Origin: Phycisphaerae bacterium | Lineage (GTDB): Bacteria; Chloroflexota; Anaerolineae; 4572-78; J111 | Reading direction: 5' to 3' | Assembly: GCA_028285035.1 (NCBI GenBank) | Contig: JANQQF010000070.1 | Span: forward strand, 124,001-188,000 | Length of the DNA stretch: 64,000 bases | Shown: piece by piece, positions 38,016 to 46,659 of the stretch | Position numbering within the stretch: position 1 is the first letter of the stretch | Layout of the letters: each line of letters begins with the position of its first letter | Program-made: the position numbers and the translations under genes | The notes under the pieces: generated by a model | Databases searched by the model: none | Seen by the model: the letters and a program-made list of their open reading frames with translations, nothing else | What the model was told of the DNA's origin: nothing

Positions 38016-39638
38016 CTATCGCACCTTAGGTAGTTTACGATACTTATCCACACTCGGCATATCGCCAACAGGCACCTCAACAATCGTCGGCACATCGGTA
38101 GCAAAGCCACGCTGGATGGCAGAGCGTAATTCGGCCTCATTTGTAGCCCGAAGACCTTGGGCCCCAAATGCCTCAGCCATTTTTACAAAGTCAGGGTTGT
38201 GTAAATCTGAGGCAATGACGCGGTTATCATATAAGCTCTTTTGCATCTGTTGAACGTTGCCATACTGGTTGTTGTTGAAAATTAGGGTCACCAAGCCAAT
38301 TTTGTGCTGCACGGCGGTCGCCAAATCATTGACACCAAACATAAAGCCACCATCCCCAGCCACAGCCAGGACGGGTTTGTCGGGCTGAGCGACTTTGACA
38401 CCAAGAGCAGTAGGGAAACCGTAACCGAGTGTGCCTTGATAGCCAGTGGAGATAAATGTGTGCGGCTTGTAAACGGGCATTATCACCCGGCTGGCAAAGC
38501 CCACTTGGGTTAGCTCATCGACAAAAATGCCATCCTCGCCCAACTCTTCCCGAATGATCTTGAGATAAGTCAATTGCGGCTCCAAATAGGCCCACTTTTC
38601 GGCCCAAATCCCCTTAATCTCTTCCATTTCACCGTCGCGAGACTCACGGACCGAGTTGTACTGCCCGACTCGTTCTAGCAAGTATGGCACTGCCTCTTCC
38701 GCCCGGGCAGTAATCGCCAAATCAGGCTTGCGAATGATAGCGTGGGAGGTCGGGTCAACATCAATGCGGATGATCTTCATATCCTTATCAACACCCCACC
38801 CCTGCAACGGCACTCGCATATAGCTGCCAATCGCCAAGACCGCATCGGCCTTTTTCCAATATTCGTGGGAAGGTTGCAAATGCAGGCTGAGCGGATGACG
38901 ACCATCCAAGATACCTTGCCCGGTGCGATAGCCGACCACAGGCGCTTGCAGAGCTTCGGCTAACTGGGTCACAGCCTCACTCACTCCCTGCGCCCCGCCC
39001 CCGACATAAATCATCGGGTTTTTAGCCTCACCGAGCACTTTGGCCGCTTGCTCGACCAAATCGGCATCCATTGGCGGATTGTAGGTCGGCAAGGTCACCA
39101 GCTGGTCATCAACCTCAGCAGTTTGTGACAGTACATCCATTGGCACTTCCAGTCCGACAGGACGTGGACGGCCTGAGCCAAGCTGACGAAAGGCTTCGGC
39201 CACTTTTGTGGGGGCCTCGGCTGGGCTAATAACCCGATCCGCCCATTTTGTCAGGGAGCGCATTACGCCCAACTGATCGGGAATTTCGTGGAGAACACCC
39301 CGCTCTTTGCCGATGTGAGGTGTGGGGATTTGGCCCGTCAGGCAGAATACCTGCGCGTTAAGGCCGTAGGCTGTGGCTAAAGAAGCGGACGCATTAAGAA
39401 AACCAGGGCCGGGAACGACGCTGTACACGGCAATGCCCCCCCGTGCCATCGCATATCCCAAGGCCATGTAGCCTGCCCCTTGTTCATGGCGGGTGTGGAT
39501 GACCCGAATTTTGTCTTGCTGATCGTACAAGGCGTTATACAAAAAATCATTTTGTACCCCAGGCAGACCAAAAACGGTGTCCACCCCATGATTCATCAAG
39601 GCACTGACGACGGCTTCGCCGCCCGTCATTTTAGCCAT
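38016..39638 (-). CDS. Thiamine-diphosphate-dependent enzyme (acetolactate synthase-like)
   Basis: A 540-residue enzyme from ATG 39638 (GGAGG 7 bases upstream). The catalytic Glu is in RHEQGAGYMA, and the ThDP/Mg motif is GDGGFMFG ending in NNNQYG. Domains are in the usual order PYR, central, PP. It resembles the acetolactate synthase/2-oxo-acid decarboxylase group, but the valine/isoleucine pathway genes are not nearby and no small subunit is present. Its 8-base overlap with the aminotransferase gene suggests coupling: the enzyme may decarboxylate the 2-oxo acid the aminotransferase makes, for example 4-hydroxyphenylpyruvate. That substrate is inference. Confidence 0.8.
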   Translation of the reverse strand: MAKMTGGEAVVSALMNHGVDTVFGLPGVQNDFLYNALYDQQDKIRVIHTRHEQGAGYMALGYAMARGGIAVYSVVPGPGFLNASASLATAYGLNAQVFCLTGQIPTPHIGKERGVLHEIPDQLGVMRSLTKWADRVISPAEAPTKVAEAFRQLGSGRPRPVGLEVPMDVLSQTAEVDDQLVTLPTYNPPMDADLVEQAAKVLGEAKNPMIYVGGGAQGVSEAVTQLAEALQAPVVGYRTGQGILDGRHPLSLHLQPSHEYWKKADAVLAIGSYMRVPLQGWGVDKDMKIIRIDVDPTSHAIIRKPDLAITARAEEAVPYLLERVGQYNSVRESRDGEMEEIKGIWAEKWAYLEPQLTYLKIIREELGEDGIFVDELTQVGFASRVIMPVYKPHTFISTGYQGTLGYGFPTALGVKVAQPDKPVLAVAGDGGFMFGVNDLATAVQHKIGLVTLIFNNNQYGNVQQMQKSLYDNRVIASDLHNPDFVKMAEAFGAQGLRATNEAELRSAIQRGFATDVPTIVEVPVGDMPSVDKYRKLPKVR

Positions 39639-40731
39639 GATATTCCTCCAATATTTCACCTAAAGCGGTAACAAAAGCCTGATTCGCTTCGGGGATGCCG
39701 ACTGACACCCGCAAGCAGTCGGGCAGGCCAAAGGCAGGTCGCACGATGACACCGCGTTCGATGAGTTTGTCTGCGACCTCTTTCGGCGGTTGCCCCACGG
39801 CAAACAGAATGAAGTTGCCCTGACTAGGCCACACTTGAACGCCTAGCTCTTGCAATTGACCATAAAGCCAAGCTCGGCCAGTCAAGGTCAATTCGACGGT
39901 TTTATGGATGTGATCCTGATCCTCAATAGCGGCGATCCCAGCCTCAAAAGCAAAACGATTGAGATGATAGGGCCGACGTAGACCAGATAGCTTTGCCGCA
40001 ATTTCTGTCTTAGCAATACCATACCCCAGCCGCAAACCAGCCAGCCCATAAGCTTTTGAGAAGCTATGCAAAATGATAAAGTTTTTCTCATCAAGCACAT
40101 AGCTAATCGCATCAGGACGATTTTCTTCATTGACAAAGTGATAGTATACCTCATCAAAGACGATGAGAGCTGTATCAGGAATTTTATCAACGAGATAGGC
40201 CACTTCGTCAGCGTTCAGGGTTGAGCCAGTCGGGTTATTGGGGCTGGTTAGATAAACGACGCGGGTTTTATCCGTGACTGCCGAGACAATGCCTTCCAAA
40301 TCGAAGGTGAAATCCGGTCGCTTCAGAGGGATGTTGACGAGGGTGGCCTCTTGGGCCTCCGCAGTGAGTTTATAGACCGGGAAGGCAGGTGGACAGATAA
40401 TGGCCTCGCTATCGGCATCCAGATAACCTCGGGCAATTAGCTCCAAAACCTCACAGCCACTGTTACCGGTGACGATATGCTCCGGCGTCAAACCACGCCC
40501 GTGTAAAGCGGTCAGGGATTCACGTAATTTGTCATCGCGTTGGGGCGGGTATTGGCCGAGGGAGGCGGCCACCCGTTGAATTGCGTCTATCGCGGCTGGA
40601 GAGGGACCCAGCGGACCTTCATTTGAACCCAATTTGTAGATCGTGTCAACCTTCACACGATCTTTAACATCGTCGGCAGACAAACCACCACGGTAAGCTG
40701 GCTTTGCCGCCGTTGGCTGATTTTCGCTCAT
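39631..40731 (-). CDS. Histidinol-phosphate aminotransferase-like PLP enzyme
   Basis: A 366-residue fold-type I aminotransferase from ATG 40731 (AAGGAG 9 bases upstream). Motifs are LGSNEGPLGPSP at the N-terminus, SPNNPTGS, DEVYYHF and the PLP Lys in SFSKAYGLAGLRLGYG. HisC-type enzymes also act on aromatic amino acids. It has no his genes around it and is coupled to the ThDP enzyme, next to aromatic catabolism genes, so an aromatic aminotransferase role is favoured over histidine synthesis. Confidence 0.8.
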   Translation of the reverse strand: MSENQPTAAKPAYRGGLSADDVKDRVKVDTIYKLGSNEGPLGPSPAAIDAIQRVAASLGQYPPQRDDKLRESLTALHGRGLTPEHIVTGNSGCEVLELIARGYLDADSEAIICPPAFPVYKLTAEAQEATLVNIPLKRPDFTFDLEGIVSAVTDKTRVVYLTSPNNPTGSTLNADEVAYLVDKIPDTALIVFDEVYYHFVNEENRPDAISYVLDEKNFIILHSFSKAYGLAGLRLGYGIAKTEIAAKLSGLRRPYHLNRFAFEAGIAAIEDQDHIHKTVELTLTGRAWLYGQLQELGVQVWPSQGNFILFAVGQPPKEVADKLIERGVIVRPAFGLPDCLRVSVGIPEANQAFVTALGEILEEYHG

Positions 40732-40888
40732 AATTTTTTGCTCCTTAGCCTTAATTTTGAGTATAGAATAGTTGGATTTGATCGTAAAGGGAGAAAATCG
40801 CAAATTTCAGGTAATTTTATACAAGATTAGAGTTAGAGACTACAAATAGCTTTTTAGATTAATCGCCAATCCCTAATAATCCATCTCC

Positions 40889-41758
40889 TTACCGATACGC
40901 CTGCGGTGATATTCCTGTCAGCCGCTTAAACACCTTGCTAAAGTAGGAGGGGTCCTTAAACCCCAAAGCATAGGTGACCTCCTTGACCGAATAGTTGGAA
41001 TAGCGTAGGTACCGCTTGGCTTCGAGAACCACTCTTTCCTCGATAACTTGCTTGGTTGTTTTCCCCAGAATACGTTTGATAATATCGGATAGCTGACGTG
41101 GGGCTAGATTGAGATGGTCGGCATAATGTTGGACAGAGTGGTGGGTTTGATAGTGACGTTCGAGGAGATCAATAAATTCCTGGAAAATTATCTCCTGACC
41201 CGACTGATTTTCAGCCTGCTGATTTTGTGACTGTTGCTGCCGCGTTTGCTCCAATTTTATCAAAAGCACGTGCAACAGGTGGCGCACAATATCCATCGAG
41301 CCAAAGGCTGCCTGTTGCCAATAGGCATCAGCGAGTGCCTGAATAATGTGATCAAAGGCAGCCACCGCCTCATGCTCAACTGGCAGGGTGTGATTGATTG
41401 CGACATTGTTAAAAAGGGTGACTCGATAGTTCCAGCCCTGATCCACCGGAGAATTGCGCAAAAAATCGTCGGTGAAGCGAATCAAGTAGCCATCTAAATT
41501 CAACCCCGCACCAAAAAAGTGTACCTGACCCTGCGCAATCAAATAAAAGGTGTGCGGTTTGATTTCCAACTCTTGCTGATCGATCAAATGACGACCCTGT
41601 CCTGATTTTACCCACATTAACTCTTGAAATTCGTGCCGATGGGGGCCTTCGCCGAGTTCAATTGGGTCAACCTTTAAGCGCAATGGCCGAATATGAAAAG
41701 AGGTTTGTTCTTGGGCTTTGAGTTGAATGTAGGGAATCTCGCTCATCGTGAGAGGCAT
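40889..41758 (-). CDS. AraC-family transcriptional regulator
   Basis: A 289-residue protein with an N-terminal cupin-type effector domain (PHRHEFQELMWVKSG) and a C-terminal double helix-turn-helix of AraC type (residues about 190-289, ending DPSYFSKVFKRLTGISPQAYR). It is the first gene of the minus-strand catabolic run, about 160 bases before the aminotransferase gene. By position it probably responds to an aromatic acid and activates the downstream genes, like HpaA in enteric bacteria; this is inference. Confidence 0.85.
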   Translation of the reverse strand: MPLTMSEIPYIQLKAQEQTSFHIRPLRLKVDPIELGEGPHRHEFQELMWVKSGQGRHLIDQQELEIKPHTFYLIAQGQVHFFGAGLNLDGYLIRFTDDFLRNSPVDQGWNYRVTLFNNVAINHTLPVEHEAVAAFDHIIQALADAYWQQAAFGSMDIVRHLLHVLLIKLEQTRQQQSQNQQAENQSGQEIIFQEFIDLLERHYQTHHSVQHYADHLNLAPRQLSDIIKRILGKTTKQVIEERVVLEAKRYLRYSNYSVKEVTYALGFKDPSYFSKVFKRLTGISPQAYR

Positions 41759-41900
41759 TTTACCATCGCTCTACGCGCTTCACCAAAAGGGGATTTTCTT
41801 GCCAAAATCCCTGCAACCGAGTATTCTTGCTGGTCGAACGTTACATGAATGCGCTACTACGGTCCACTAATAACTTACAGGTGTGGAACAGCAAGTTCAA

Positions 41901-41977
41901 GTAGATTGAGATCTACTACGAAATGGTCGAACAGGCTTGAAGCCTGTTTCTGGTACTAGCAACAGAATTCATTCTGT
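41901..41977. repeat. Second cluster of three short hairpins
   Basis: Stems at 41901-41916 (6 bp), 41930-41948 (8 bp) and 41962-41977 (7 bp) follow each other with 2- to 4-base loops, in the spacer before the zinc-ribbon protein gene. In layout it matches the cluster at 37912-37999. Confidence 0.6.
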
Positions 41978-42020
41978 CTACAACCTTAGTACTAGCCCCT
42001 ATCCAAAAGGAGATTTTGTC

Positions 42021-42728
42021 GTGAGTGACCAGACCTTATATAAAGAGTGCCCACGTTGCATTGAGGGTACTGTAACTTTAAACAACACAAACTATACCTG
42101 CTCAAATTGCGGCTTGGTTATAAAAGATAAATCTCGATTTGGTTTGTTTAACAAAGGGAAGTTTGCTGTCGAACGCCTTGGTGAGGCGGGCGAATTCAGC
42201 TTGGCCGAACAGTCGCTCAAAGATGTTCCACTGACACCTGACCCGCTAAAAATCACGATTGGCAATGTTTATACGGACGAACAATTAGCCACCTTGGCTG
42301 GGGGTGATATGAGCGTCATTCGGCCCGTACGAACGATCTTAGCCCAAATCATTCTTGAACAGCTACGCGAAGAGTGTTTTGTACAAGTCGTAGGGTTACG
42401 ACGCGCCCACGGCCCTGTCCTACCTGAGCAGGCCAATTATCATCCTAGCAATGAGGCACCACGTCAAGGGATGAACTGGCAGGATGAAGGCAACTTGTTC
42501 TGCACCACCAATCGCTTAGTACTCCCCAGCAACACCTTCACCTTTATTCGGATGGATCGTAAAATCGTAGGGGTTCAAGCCTTCAATGATGGTGTTGCTG
42601 TGCAGCGAAAGGGTGAGGAGTTTGCCACCTACTTCGTTGGCTGTCACCCACACGAGGCGGCTCTGGTCGCTGCCTATGTTCTCGCCAAAATTCCGTTACT
42701 GCGGGATAAAATGGCGGCTGCCGCTTAA
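42021..42728 (+). CDS. Zinc-ribbon protein with PH-like C-terminal domain
   Basis: 235 residues from GTG 42021 (AAAAGGAG 8 bases upstream); the longer frame from 41937 overlaps hairpin repeats. An N-terminal zinc ribbon has two Cys pairs (CPRC and CSNC). A second part after about residue 140 looks like a bacterial PH-like domain (LFCTTNRLVLPSN, then IVGVQAFNDGVAVQRKGE). I do not recognise a named family. No membrane segments. Function unknown. Confidence 0.6.
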   Translation: MSDQTLYKECPRCIEGTVTLNNTNYTCSNCGLVIKDKSRFGLFNKGKFAVERLGEAGEFSLAEQSLKDVPLTPDPLKITIGNVYTDEQLATLAGGDMSVIRPVRTILAQIILEQLREECFVQVVGLRRAHGPVLPEQANYHPSNEAPRQGMNWQDEGNLFCTTNRLVLPSNTFTFIRMDRKIVGVQAFNDGVAVQRKGEEFATYFVGCHPHEAALVAAYVLAKIPLLRDKMAAAA

Positions 42729-42739
42729 TCGAATTAAGT

Positions 42740-43120
42740 TTAGCCAAGCACCAAAGGAATAACCCACGCCCACAAGCGGGGACCAAGGATTAACACCCCC
42801 ACAATAACCGCAGTAATCGCAGCGGTAAGAACCACCCCTGCGGCGACATCCTTGACAATTTTGATTTGGGGATGAAACTCGGTCGAGAGGTAATCCATCG
42901 CGGCCTCAGCTACGGTATTCGCCATTTCGGCGGCCAAGACAAAGCCCATCGTCAACACAATGATTGCCCATTCGATGAGGGTGATCTGCAAAAAGAGGCT
43001 TAACAAACAGATCACAAAGCCAATGGCTAAATGAATTTGGGCATTGCGTTGGGTGGTGATGGTGTACCATATACCAGCAAACGCATATCGAAAACTTTGA
43101 ATCCGATTGATTTTTTGCAA
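42740..43120 (-). CDS. dgkA: Diacylglycerol/undecaprenol kinase (DgkA family)
   Basis: A 126-residue membrane protein with three helices. The active-site pattern is present: RNAQIHLA, then AEMANTVAEAAMDYLS with the Glu/Asn pair, then KDVAAGVVLTAA. It phosphorylates lipid alcohols at the inner membrane; in bacteria outside Proteobacteria undecaprenol is the usual substrate. It is the last gene of the yqeY-pgpH-ybeY-dgkA run and starts 17 bases after the ybeY stop. Confidence 0.88.
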   Translation of the reverse strand: MQKINRIQSFRYAFAGIWYTITTQRNAQIHLAIGFVICLLSLFLQITLIEWAIIVLTMGFVLAAEMANTVAEAAMDYLSTEFHPQIKIVKDVAAGVVLTAAITAVIVGVLILGPRLWAWVIPLVLG

Positions 43121-43137
43121 GGTCTTGCCTCAAGGCG

Positions 43138-43614
43138 TTAGGTTTCGGTGGGTTGGATGTGACCCAGCCCCATTGCATCCATAATCTGTTGTTGCTTAGC
43201 CCACATCTCCGCTTTCTGCTCTGGTGTATCGTGATCAAACCCCAACAAATGTAGCATTCCATGGACGGTCAATAGCATAATTTCCTGTGCAGGCGCGTGT
43301 CCAGCCGCAAGGGCCTGTGCCTCGGCAATGGGATAGGCTATGACGATATCCCCGAGGTGTGCGTCCATTTCTGGAAAATCAGGATCAGCTTCATCCATGA
43401 ATGACAGCACATCCGTGGGCTTATCAATCCCCCGGAATTGTTGGTTGAGGGCTTGGCTTGTCTCGTTATTAGTAATAACAATGGAGACGGTCTCAGACCC
43501 TAAATCAGACACCTGCTCCAGGGTAAGTATAACCGCATGAATAATACGGTCAGTTTCAATTTCCTGGGAAAAGGCGTCATCAATTTGAAATGTAATATCC
43601 ACTTGATTACTCAC
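43138..43614 (-). CDS. ybeY: Endoribonuclease YbeY (16S rRNA maturation)
   Basis: 158 residues. The zinc motif HGMLHLLGFDHD gives His118, His122 and His128. It acts in 16S rRNA 3'-end maturation and ribosome quality control. The start overlaps the end of the pgpH gene by 8 bases, a typical coupled arrangement. Confidence 0.93.
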   Translation of the reverse strand: MSNQVDITFQIDDAFSQEIETDRIIHAVILTLEQVSDLGSETVSIVITNNETSQALNQQFRGIDKPTDVLSFMDEADPDFPEMDAHLGDIVIAYPIAEAQALAAGHAPAQEIMLLTVHGMLHLLGFDHDTPEQKAEMWAKQQQIMDAMGLGHIQPTET

Positions 43615-45898
43615 GGCGAATCAATGGGGTAGGTTGAGCCGACGATTTAGACGAAACCGCCTGTAATTGAGGAGCAGGCTCTGACTCGGATGGTAATTGA
43701 GGTGCATCATCTGTTTCAGACGTGGTATCCATAGCTTCAGCTTTCGACTCACCCTCATCATCATCGTCACCATCTTCTTCATTCATCGGCTTTGTATCCG
43801 GTGCCTTGGCTTGATCTGGATATTTGATGCGGGGGTGATGGACACCCTGCAAAATATCCACAAACGCTTGCCGAATATGATGCAAGTCCGCGATAGTTAA
43901 ATCACACTCATCAAGCTGCCCGCTACTAACTTTGTCAGCAATCATTTTCTGAACAATCTCATCGATTTCGTCAGCGGACGTAGGCTTGATTGCACGCACG
44001 GTGGCTTCACAGACATCAGCCAACATCAATATCCCTGTTTCTTTTGTCTGTGGTTTGGGGCCAGGGTAGCGGAAATGATTTTCATCAACCTGAGCGTGAT
44101 TATCTTCCGCCGCCTTAAGTGCCTGATAATAAAAGTACTTGACGATATCAGTCCCCTGATGTTGGGCAATTCCTTCGCGAAGGGCCCGAGGCAACCGATG
44201 CTTTTTGGCTAACTCAAGTCCATCAGGCACATGACTGATGATGATTTGGGCGCTGATTTGGGGATCAAGTTGCTCATGCACGTTGACCCCACCTGGTTGA
44301 TTTTCAGCAAAGAAATAGGGACGTTGCATTTTTCCTATATCGTGGTAGTAAGCCATCACACGCACCAATAGAGCGTCAGCTCCGATGCGCTCTGCCGCCT
44401 GCTCGCCTAAATTTCCAACCATCAAACTATGATGATAGGTACCTGGGGCATCTAACAACAATTGCCGCAATAGAGGGCGGGTAGGATGGGTTAATTCTGA
44501 CAATTGAATCGCCGTGGTAAATCCGGTAAAGCTGCCAATAATCAACAAACTAACCAGGGCCAGACCAATGGAAAGAATGGTATTGATGACCCCACCATAT
44601 AAAAATAGCAAACCGACCTCACGAGTGGGTGAGATGAGTTGCGGCAAATTAAACATTGCAATCACCCCAATATTTGCCAAACCAACATAAACCCCAGCCC
44701 AAAGCAAATTCGGCATTCGCTGGGCTCGACCAACAGCCAAGGCACCAATCCAACCGCTCGCAATAAAATATATAACAACTTCGCGTATATTTTCGGTTGC
44801 GATGAATCCAGACAATAACGCCAAAATAACCGTCAAAACAAAGGCCAATTGTGCTTCAATCAATGTAACAACAATGATTGTCAGCGCTGCTATCGGATAC
44901 ATATAAAAGAGGAGTTCAAGCGGGATGACAAAACGGGCAAGCGCAATGAATACAAGTAGCAAAATGGTCAGCAAAACCAATCGCTTATTGTCAACAACAA
45001 CAAATTGAGCATAACGGGTGATATAGGCGCCCAGAAAAAGCGTGATCAAAACCATTAGGACAATAGGTGCAATAAAATCCTCAGATTGATTGATTTCAGC
45101 TTCTTGGAGAGGAACCAGTGCCTCAAGTGCTTCAGCGTCACGTGGAGAGACAATTCTTCCTGCCGGAATAATAAGCTCATTTTTTTCAACAGTTATTTCA
45201 ACATCAGGTACAGCGTCAGCTTTGGCCTGCTTTTCGGCTTCTGTTTTAGCTTCATCAGGAAACGTATTCGCAGCAATCATATCTTCCGTAATTGACACGA
45301 TAACATCAGCCTGATCTTCAGGTGTGTCAAGCGCCACAAAGGTGGGAAGTTGACGGCGGATAGACCCCACCTCCGCTTCACGAATTTCCGACCGCATTGC
45401 CTGATTTAGAATAGAGCGAGCCTCAGCCCGGGTCTCTGGCCAAGCGTCATCATTTAAAATCAAGATTTGATCAATGGCTGTTTCGCTTAAGCTAAGACTA
45501 TCAATAGCCGTAATCCACTCTGCTTTTTCTGGACGAGAACCATAAGGGTCAGCTCGAACCGTCTCTAAGTAATCAAAAACAGCGCCCAATGTTTCAACTT
45601 GTTGGCGGGCTACAGCAGGATTTGGAGGGGTATAGATCGTATCTACTGAACGTCTTTCTTCATCCCTTGCTCGCTCGGTAGCAATCTCACTAACATAAGT
45701 GAATTGTTGGGGGGCTAATACATCTTCAGAGGCTACATCACCTAACTCTAAGTCAACAACGGTTACTGTTGATGTTTGGTAGGTTAAAATGAGAACACTA
45801 ATAACGATGAAACCCAAAGCTAACACTAGGGCTTGTATCACTTTTCCTCTGGGAATCGTTTTTCGATGTGGGATGGATGGTGTGTGGTCTTGGCTCAT
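43607..45898 (-). CDS. pgpH: Seven-membrane HD-domain phosphodiesterase (PgpH family, c-di-AMP type)
   Basis: A 763-residue protein: one N-terminal membrane helix (20-40), an extracytoplasmic 7TMR-HDED domain (45-275), seven membrane segments (276-460) and a cytoplasmic HD domain with YHHSLMVGN and HD at 519-520 in YYHDIGKM. Studied homologues hydrolyse cyclic di-AMP. The C-terminal 70 residues are a low-complexity acidic and Ser/Pro tail absent from most homologues. The order with ybeY and dgkA is conserved in many bacteria. Confidence 0.9.
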   Translation of the reverse strand: MSQDHTPSIPHRKTIPRGKVIQALVLALGFIVISVLILTYQTSTVTVVDLELGDVASEDVLAPQQFTYVSEIATERARDEERRSVDTIYTPPNPAVARQQVETLGAVFDYLETVRADPYGSRPEKAEWITAIDSLSLSETAIDQILILNDDAWPETRAEARSILNQAMRSEIREAEVGSIRRQLPTFVALDTPEDQADVIVSITEDMIAANTFPDEAKTEAEKQAKADAVPDVEITVEKNELIIPAGRIVSPRDAEALEALVPLQEAEINQSEDFIAPIVLMVLITLFLGAYITRYAQFVVVDNKRLVLLTILLLVFIALARFVIPLELLFYMYPIAALTIIVVTLIEAQLAFVLTVILALLSGFIATENIREVVIYFIASGWIGALAVGRAQRMPNLLWAGVYVGLANIGVIAMFNLPQLISPTREVGLLFLYGGVINTILSIGLALVSLLIIGSFTGFTTAIQLSELTHPTRPLLRQLLLDAPGTYHHSLMVGNLGEQAAERIGADALLVRVMAYYHDIGKMQRPYFFAENQPGGVNVHEQLDPQISAQIIISHVPDGLELAKKHRLPRALREGIAQHQGTDIVKYFYYQALKAAEDNHAQVDENHFRYPGPKPQTKETGILMLADVCEATVRAIKPTSADEIDEIVQKMIADKVSSGQLDECDLTIADLHHIRQAFVDILQGVHHPRIKYPDQAKAPDTKPMNEEDGDDDDEGESKAEAMDTTSETDDAPQLPSESEPAPQLQAVSSKSSAQPTPLIRRE

Positions 45899-45971
45899 AC
45901 TACGATTGCTCCCTTTAAGTTGAAATTGAGATGTGGAGGGTTGTTGGGAGTTATGGTCATCAATTCGCTAA

Positions 45972-46421
45972 TTACGAATTGCTCAACAATTTTCGAACGG
46001 TCTGATTCACGACTTTACCATCAGCCTGTCCTTTAAGTTCGGCCATTGCTTTGCCCATCACCTGCCCCATCGCCTTCATTTCAGTCACACCAAGTTCATC
46101 AATGATTGTTTTAACCTTGGCCTCCACCTCTTCCGGCGATAGTTGGGCAGGGAGATATCGTTCAAGCACGGCCAGCTCTGCAGCTTCAGACTCGACTAAA
46201 TCTTCACGACCACCTTTACTGAATTCGGTGATAGCATCACGGCGCTGTTTCGCTTGCTTACTGATGACAGCCAATACCCCTTCATCATCTAGTTCGCCAT
46301 CAGCTTCGATTTCAGCATATTTTAGCGCCGACTTCAAGCCACGAATGGTCTGTGTTTCTGTTTTGTTTCCACCTTTAAGCGCATCTTTTAGGTCGCTATT
46401 AATTTGGTCAAGTAGTCCCAT
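45972..46421 (-). CDS. yqeY: GatB/YqeY-domain protein
   Basis: 149 residues from ATG 46421 with GAGG 9 bases upstream. It matches the GatB C-terminal-like YqeY family throughout: N-terminal helix MGLLDQINSDLKDAL, central EFSKGGREDL and C-terminal GKVMGKAMAELKGQADG-type motif. It may bind tRNA; the exact function is not known. First gene of the yqeY-pgpH-ybeY-dgkA run. Confidence 0.88.
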   Translation of the reverse strand: MGLLDQINSDLKDALKGGNKTETQTIRGLKSALKYAEIEADGELDDEGVLAVISKQAKQRRDAITEFSKGGREDLVESEAAELAVLERYLPAQLSPEEVEAKVKTIIDELGVTEMKAMGQVMGKAMAELKGQADGKVVNQTVRKLLSNS

Positions 46422-46552
46422 GTTTATTTTCCTCAATGTATTGCGAAAATATTGTTATAGAAAGTTATTACAATTATAAGTTGAAGTAAGTGTGTGTCAA
46501 ACAGTCTTAGCCTCATATTTTGAGGGATTTTAAGATTTACCACGCAAAATCA

Positions 46553-46581
46553 TTTGCGATCACACTATAAATTACTATAAT
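46553..46581 (+). promoter_or_regulatory. Sigma-70-type promoter for the BTAD regulator
   Basis: TTGCGA (46553-46558) and perfect TATAAT (46576-46581) are 17 bases apart, 78 bases before the ATG at 46660. Confidence 0.65.
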
Positions 46582-46659
46582 TTGATAGACTTATTGTTAT
46601 GACCACTTGAATTATTCCAGCGCAATTCACATAAAATTTGTCTCACAAGGTTGTGAACA

